A DNA stretch of 5,112 nucleotides, taken from the NCBI GenBank assembly GCA_036406595.1, contig DASXAR010000015.1:1-5112 (forward strand). Reading direction: 5' to 3'. Under the pieces are notes generated by a model. The model was not told the origin of the DNA. It ran no database searches and saw only the letters and a program-made list of their open reading frames with translations. The DNA is from VRUE01 sp036406595. GTDB lineage: Bacteria > Actinomycetota > Thermoleophilia > Solirubrobacterales > 70-9. Shown here one piece after another: positions 1 to 5,112 of this stretch (the stretch's first letter is position 1; the number at the start of each line of letters is the position of its first letter). The position numbers and the translations under genes are program-made.

Positions 1-1238
<1,238 letters not shown>

Positions 1239-1242
<4 letters not shown>

Positions 1243-2165
1243 GCGCCGACGGGGGCGGGCGCGGGGGCGGGCCGCCAGAGCCTGTCGACCAGTGCCCAGC
1301 TCGCGAAGCAGAGCGCGCCCGCGGCGGCGGTCGCCGTAAGCAGGGCGCCGGCGGCGGCGGAGGCGGCCACGCCGTTGGTGCCGAGGATGAGGACGGCCGT
1401 CGCCGCGCCCAGGCTGGGCCCGACCGGGAACAGCCCGACAACCGCGAGGCCGATCAGTAGGGCGGTCGAGTCGAACACCGAGGCATTGACGCCGCTCCAG
1501 TTGAGCAGCAGCCAGTTGCGCGCGATCTGGAGCACGACGGCGAGGCAGACCAGGGCGATGATCCGGCCGCTCCCCTTTGTCTCGCGCAGGACCGCAATGC
1601 CCTCCCAGATTCCCGTGCGCTTGTGTCGCGCCACCCGGTGCATGACGGCGAATACCGCGGCGACCGCGGCGAACGCCACCACCGGTGCCCACCAGGGGGC
1701 GTCAAGCGGCGCGACCAGCGTGAAGGAGAAGATCGCCGCCAGGCCGATCTCGACGACCACGATCGGCAGTTCGGCGGTGAGCAGCACCGAGGCGCGCGGG
1801 CACTCATCGGGGGCCGAGCGGCGCAGCGCGGCGATCCGCACCCCGAGGCCGAACTGGCCGTTGAAGATATTCCCCAGGTAGCCGAGGCTCGAGGCGTGGT
1901 AGGTCCGGCGCCGGCAGACCCGGCCGCCCGCTGCGTCGATGCAGACGTTCCAGGCCTCGGTCCGGGCGAGGAGCCAGAGCACGTGGAGGGCCACGGCGAG
2001 GCCCAGTACCCAGAACGGCGCCGAGCGCAGGGCGACCACGAAGTCGTGACCGTGGCCGGCGAGGCCGATCGCAAGCGCCAGCGCCACCAGCGCACCGCCC
2101 ACCAGGCTGACCGCGGTCGGGTGCCGGCGGAGCACTGAGCGTGCGGCCGCCACCCGCGCGCGCAT
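1239..2165 (-). CDS. Lysylphosphatidylglycerol synthase TM / UPF0104 flippase-like membrane protein
   Basis: Integral membrane protein of about 308 residues with roughly seven hydrophobic segments (numbered from a TTG one codon upstream: 20-38, 51-69, 127-151, 159-177, 203-222, 234-262, 267-293) and a basic N-terminus. Family signs are a central GYLGNIFNGQFGLGVRIAAL stretch (96-115), matching the conserved Asn/Gly/Arg block of the MprF N-terminal flippase-like domain, and a Pro/Gly block (LFPVGPSLGAATAVL) near the C-terminus. There is no soluble aminoacyltransferase domain, so it is not a full MprF; relatives are proposed to move or bind lipids or glycans, and the substrate here cannot be told. 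The C-terminus is an Ala-Pro repeat (APAPAPVGA). ATG at 2165 was chosen; TTG at 2168 is an in-frame alternative and sits 8 nt from a weak GGGA ribosome site, against 11 nt for the ATG. It is convergent with the ABC ATPase (4-bp overlap) and divergent from the next gene. Family call is moderate to good; function is uncertain. Confidence 0.8.
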
Positions 2166-2190
2166 CAAGAAGGTCGTCCCATCGCGAGGC

Positions 2191-2196
2191 AGAGTA
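2191..2196 (-). promoter_or_regulatory. Possible -10 element for the membrane protein gene
   Basis: Read on the minus strand, TACTCT fits the TAnnnT pattern of an actinobacterial -10 box and lies 25 bp upstream of the ATG at 2165. Transcription would begin near 2184, leaving a short leader containing GGGA as a weak ribosome site. An ATG at 2182 close to the expected start point is out of frame and stops after five codons, so a leaderless start there is not credible. No good -35 hexamer is seen. Confidence 0.25.
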
Positions 2197-2214
2197 CCCC
2201 TCCTGGGCGACCCC

Positions 2215-2227
2215 TACACTGGGTCGG
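2215..2227 (+). promoter_or_regulatory. -10 box TACACT placed for a leaderless GTG start
   Basis: TACACT at 2215-2220 fits the TAnnnT -10 pattern and is followed by six bases and then the GTG start codon at 2227. The first transcribed base would therefore be at or next to the start codon, the arrangement of leaderless actinobacterial mRNAs. In agreement, no Shine-Dalgarno sequence is found immediately before the GTG. No convincing -35 box is visible at the expected distance. Confidence 0.45.
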
Positions 2228-2571
2228 TGCCGAAGCTCGACTCCGCGGGAGTCAATTCGTGGACCTGCTCCCGCTGCGAGATGACGGTCAGCTTCGCGCC
2301 CGACGTCGAGAAGCCACGACTGCCGACGACCTGGGCGAAGGAGAACGGCGAGCTCTACTGCCTCGCCTGCCGCCGCGACCTGGCCGGAGAGGCCAGCCTC
2401 GAGGGCGTCGACGAGGAGCTGAACGACCAGAAGCGCCTGCAGATCCGCTCCCAGGCGCGGATCGAGTTCGAGATCAAGCGCGACCCCGATCGCGCCGACA
2501 ACGAGATCGCCAAGGCCTGCGGCACCTCGACGGTGGCCGTCCGGAAGGCCCGCACCCGGCTCGAGTCCTAG
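2227..2571 (+). CDS. Small zinc-ribbon-like protein with C-terminal HTH-like segment, function unknown
   Basis: I do not recognise a named family. The 114-residue protein has two CxxC pairs, Cys14/Cys17 (WTCSRC) and Cys45/Cys48 (YCLAC), spaced like a four-cysteine zinc ribbon or knuckle. A charged linker (about 55-85) follows. The segment at 86-112 (DNEIAKACGTSTVAVRKARTRL) resembles a helix-turn-helix: a helix with EIA, a Cys-Gly turn, then a recognition-like helix beginning at Ser/Thr. This suggests a DNA- or RNA-binding regulator (inference). The GTG at 2227 is favoured because a -10 box lies directly before it and because the frame starts with a short polar stretch ahead of the first CxxC. 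It is divergent from the membrane protein gene by 61 bp and lies 169 bp before the helicase on the same strand. Codon use resembles its neighbours, so recent transfer is not indicated. Coding status is well supported by the ordered cysteine pairs; function is open. Confidence 0.85.
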   Translation: MPKLDSAGVNSWTCSRCEMTVSFAPDVEKPRLPTTWAKENGELYCLACRRDLAGEASLEGVDEELNDQKRLQIRSQARIEFEIKRDPDRADNEIAKACGTSTVAVRKARTRLES

Positions 2572-2607
2572 CGGCCTGCTACCGTCATCGGCGTCGGGTC
2601 GTTTATT

Positions 2608-2631
2608 CGGCGGCGATGTTTGTGGCCGCCG
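2608..2631 (+). other. GC-rich hairpin in the gap before the helicase gene
   Basis: CGGCGGC (2608-2614) and GCCGCCG (2625-2631) form a perfect 7-bp stem around a 10-nt T/G-rich loop, 36 bp after the stop of the preceding small gene. No T-run follows, so it is not a standard intrinsic terminator. It could be a weak terminator for the upstream gene or part of the helicase leader RNA. The rest of the 169-bp gap (2572-2740) holds no gene I can support and no clear promoter. Confidence 0.35.
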
Positions 2632-2725
2632 GTGATGCTGGCCCGAGAGGTTCCGTTTCCTCCCTCATTGCGCTCCGAATGCGCCGTTAGTTGGGGTCAC
2701 AGGATCTCCAACGCAACGCGTACAT

Positions 2726-2731
2726 AAGGAG
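2726..2731 (+). promoter_or_regulatory. Strong ribosome binding site of the DEAD-box helicase
   Basis: AAGGAG is a near-perfect Shine-Dalgarno match, 9 nt before the ATG at 2741. It fixes the helicase start and is the clearest ribosome site in the window. It contrasts with the preceding small gene, which has none. Confidence 0.8.
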
Positions 2732-2740
2732 TTCAGCTAC

Positions 2741-4009
<1,269 letters not shown>

Positions 4010-4022
4010 CTCAACGCGATGG

Positions 4023-5112
4023 TCAGAGCGAGCCGCCGACCGCGGCTCGCTCGGCCCTCGACCGCTGCCGGGCCGCCTTCACCCGGGCGATCTGGTCGAG
4101 GTCGTTCTTCCGCGGCCGGATCGACTCGGGTGTGATCTCGACGCTCTCGTCCTCTCGGATGAACTCGACCGCCTCCTCGAGCGAGAGGCGCTTGGCCGGC
4201 ACCAGCTTGATCAGCTGATCCGCTGAGGCCGCCCGCACGTTGGTCTGCTGCTTCTCCTTGATCGCGTTCACGTCGATGTCCTCGGCGCGGGAGTTCTCGC
4301 CGATGACCATGCCCTCGTAGACGTCCTCGCCGGGCCCGACGAAGAGCGTGCCGCGCTCCTGCAGGCCGAACAGCGCGAAGGCGGCCGTCTTCCCCTGGCG
4401 GTCGGCGACCAGCGAGCCGGTCGGGCGCATCCGCAGGTCTCCGGCCCAGGGCTCCCAGCGGTCGAAGACGTGGTGCATCAGCCCGGTGCCGCGGGTCTCG
4501 GTGAGGAACTCGGTCCGGAAGCCGATCAGCCCGCGGGCCGGCACCAGGAACTCGAGCCGGACCCAGCCCGTCGAGTGGTTGACCATCTGGTTCATCCGCC
4601 CCTTGCGAACGGCGAGCGCCTGGGTGACGACGCCGACGAACTCCTCGGGCACGTCGATCGAGAGCAGCTCGACCGGCTCGCAGAGCTTGCCGTCGACCTC
4701 GCGGGTCAGCACCTGCGGCTGGCCGGCGGTGAGCTCGAAGCCCTCGCGCCTCATCAGCTCCAGCAGGACGACCAGCTGGAGCTCGCCGCGTCCCTCGACC
4801 TCCCAGACGTCGGGTCGCTCGGTGTCCCGGACGCGGATCGAGACGTTCCCCACCAGCTCCTGGTCGAGGCGGTCCTTGATCTGACGGGCGGTGAGGCGGT
4901 CGCCCTCCCTGCCCGCCAGCGGCGAGGTGTTGATCCCGACCGTGATCGAGAGCGAGGGCTCGTCCACCGAGATCACCGGGAGGGGGCGGGGGTCCTCGGG
5001 ATCGGCGAGCGTCTCCCCGATCGTCACCTCCGGCAAGCCGGCGACGGCGATGATCTCGCCCGGTCCCGCCTCCTCGGCCCCGACTCGCTCGAGCGCCTCC
5101 GTCACATAGAGC
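4023..5112 (-). CDS. typA: Translational GTPase TypA/BipA, C-terminal part (5' end outside window)
   Basis: Ribosome-binding GTPase of the EF-G/LepA class, involved in 50S subunit assembly and growth at low temperature or under stress. The frame stays open through the window edge at 5112; the GTG at 5103-5105 is internal, since codons upstream of it continue the family sequence. About 363 codons are present of roughly 600 usual for the family, so the GTPase domain is missing only because the window ends. Seen from there on: the end of the beta-barrel domain II (GEIIAVAGLPEVTIGETLADP), the EF-G III-like domain with VEGRGELQL and MRREGFEL, the V-like domain with ARGLIGFRTEFL and GTGLM, and the TypA-specific C-terminal domain with GKTAAFALFGLQERG, YEGMVIGENSR, TNVRAAS, and the end motif SLEEAVEFIREDESVEITPESIR. 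The last motifs separate it from EF-G and LepA. The tail is Arg/Ala-rich. It is convergent with the helicase, 13 bp apart. Confidence 0.97.
   Translation of the reverse strand, partial: LYVTEALERVGAEEAGPGEIIAVAGLPEVTIGETLADPEDPRPLPVISVDEPSLSITVGINTSPLAGREGDRLTARQIKDRLDQELVGNVSIRVRDTERPDVWEVEGRGELQLVVLLELMRREGFELTAGQPQVLTREVDGKLCEPVELLSIDVPEEFVGVVTQALAVRKGRMNQMVNHSTGWVRLEFLVPARGLIGFRTEFLTETRGTGLMHHVFDRWEPWAGDLRMRPTGSLVADRQGKTAAFALFGLQERGTLFVGPGEDVYEGMVIGENSRAEDIDVNAIKEKQQTNVRAASADQLIKLVPAKRLSLEEAVEFIREDESVEITPESIRPRKNDLDQIARVKAARQRSRAERAAVGGSL
4026..4052. terminator. Perfect 11-bp hairpin, possible bidirectional terminator
   Basis: GAGCGAGCCGC (4026-4036) and GCGGCTCGCTC (4042-4052) pair perfectly around a 5-nt loop (CGACC). 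The hairpin starts 16 bp after the helicase stop and lies inside the last codons of typA, ending just before its TGA. Neither side has a T-run, so this would be the U-less type of hairpin reported in actinobacteria. Being palindromic it would form in transcripts from both convergent genes. The shape and position are seen; terminator activity is inferred. Confidence 0.5.

Noticed and set aside
1251..1272. Direct repeat GGGGGCGGGC spaced by 12 bp
   Set aside because: It encodes the Ala-Pro repeat at the C-terminus of the membrane protein; simple low-complexity coding, not a regulatory repeat.
1375..2138. Open frames on the plus strand across the membrane protein gene
   Set aside because: Their products are Arg/Pro/Ala-rich with no family features, while the minus-strand frame gives regular hydrophobic segments and a family motif.
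2616..2690. 24-codon frame (MFVAAGDAG...) in the gap before the helicase, a possible leader peptide
   Set aside because: No ribosome site precedes it, the upstream TTTATT is a poor -10 box, and the peptide shows no attenuation-like codon run. Only conservation could revive it.
4756..4783. 9-bp inverted repeat AGCTCCAGC/GCTGGAGCT inside typA
   Set aside because: It falls in a conserved protein stretch of Leu and Glu codons (CTG, CTC, GAG), which produces such pairing by chance.
4348..5109. Plus-strand open frames opposite typA
   Set aside because: Ser/Arg-rich low-complexity translations typical of antisense reading of GC-rich genes; typA is certain on the other strand.

Overview
The window is a GC-rich, densely coded bacterial chromosome segment with five protein genes. 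The strong preference for G/C at third codon positions, an ABC ATPase of the UgpC/MsiK type with an acidic C-terminal insert, GTG starts and a probable leaderless transcript all point to an actinobacterium. A Thermoleophilia/Solirubrobacterales-like lineage is my best guess, but this is inference from sequence style and not from a database match. I see no mobile element, CRISPR array, tRNA, rRNA or phage gene.

Layout from left to right: (1) positions 1-1242, + strand, sugar/glycerol-phosphate type ABC transporter ATPase that lacks only its first few codons; (2) positions 1239-2165, - strand, multi-pass membrane protein of the lysylphosphatidylglycerol synthase TM / UPF0104 flippase-like family, convergent with gene 1 so that the two stop codons share a CTAG palindrome; (3) a 61-bp divergent promoter region; (4) positions 2227-2571, + strand, small protein with two CxxC pairs (probable zinc ribbon) and a C-terminal helix-turn-helix-like segment, probably translated from a leaderless mRNA; (5) a 169-bp gap holding a GC-rich hairpin and a strong ribosome binding site; (6) positions 2741-4009, + strand, complete RhlE-like DEAD-box RNA helicase; (7) positions 4023-5112, - strand, C-terminal part of the translational GTPase TypA/BipA, convergent with the helicase and cut by the window edge. 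A perfect 11-bp inverted repeat at the end of typA may terminate transcription from both sides.

The genes do not form one operon or an obvious defence or biosynthetic system. The helicase and TypA both belong to ribosome/RNA maintenance and are both linked to cold growth in other bacteria, but they are convergent and so separately transcribed. The ABC ATPase has no permease or binding-protein gene in view. The least explained item is the 114-residue zinc-ribbon/HTH-like protein. The most unusual non-coding signals are the shared CTAG stop, the terminator-like inverted repeat inside the typA end, and a 12-bp-arm palindrome early in the helicase gene. I found no convincing undescribed multi-gene system here.
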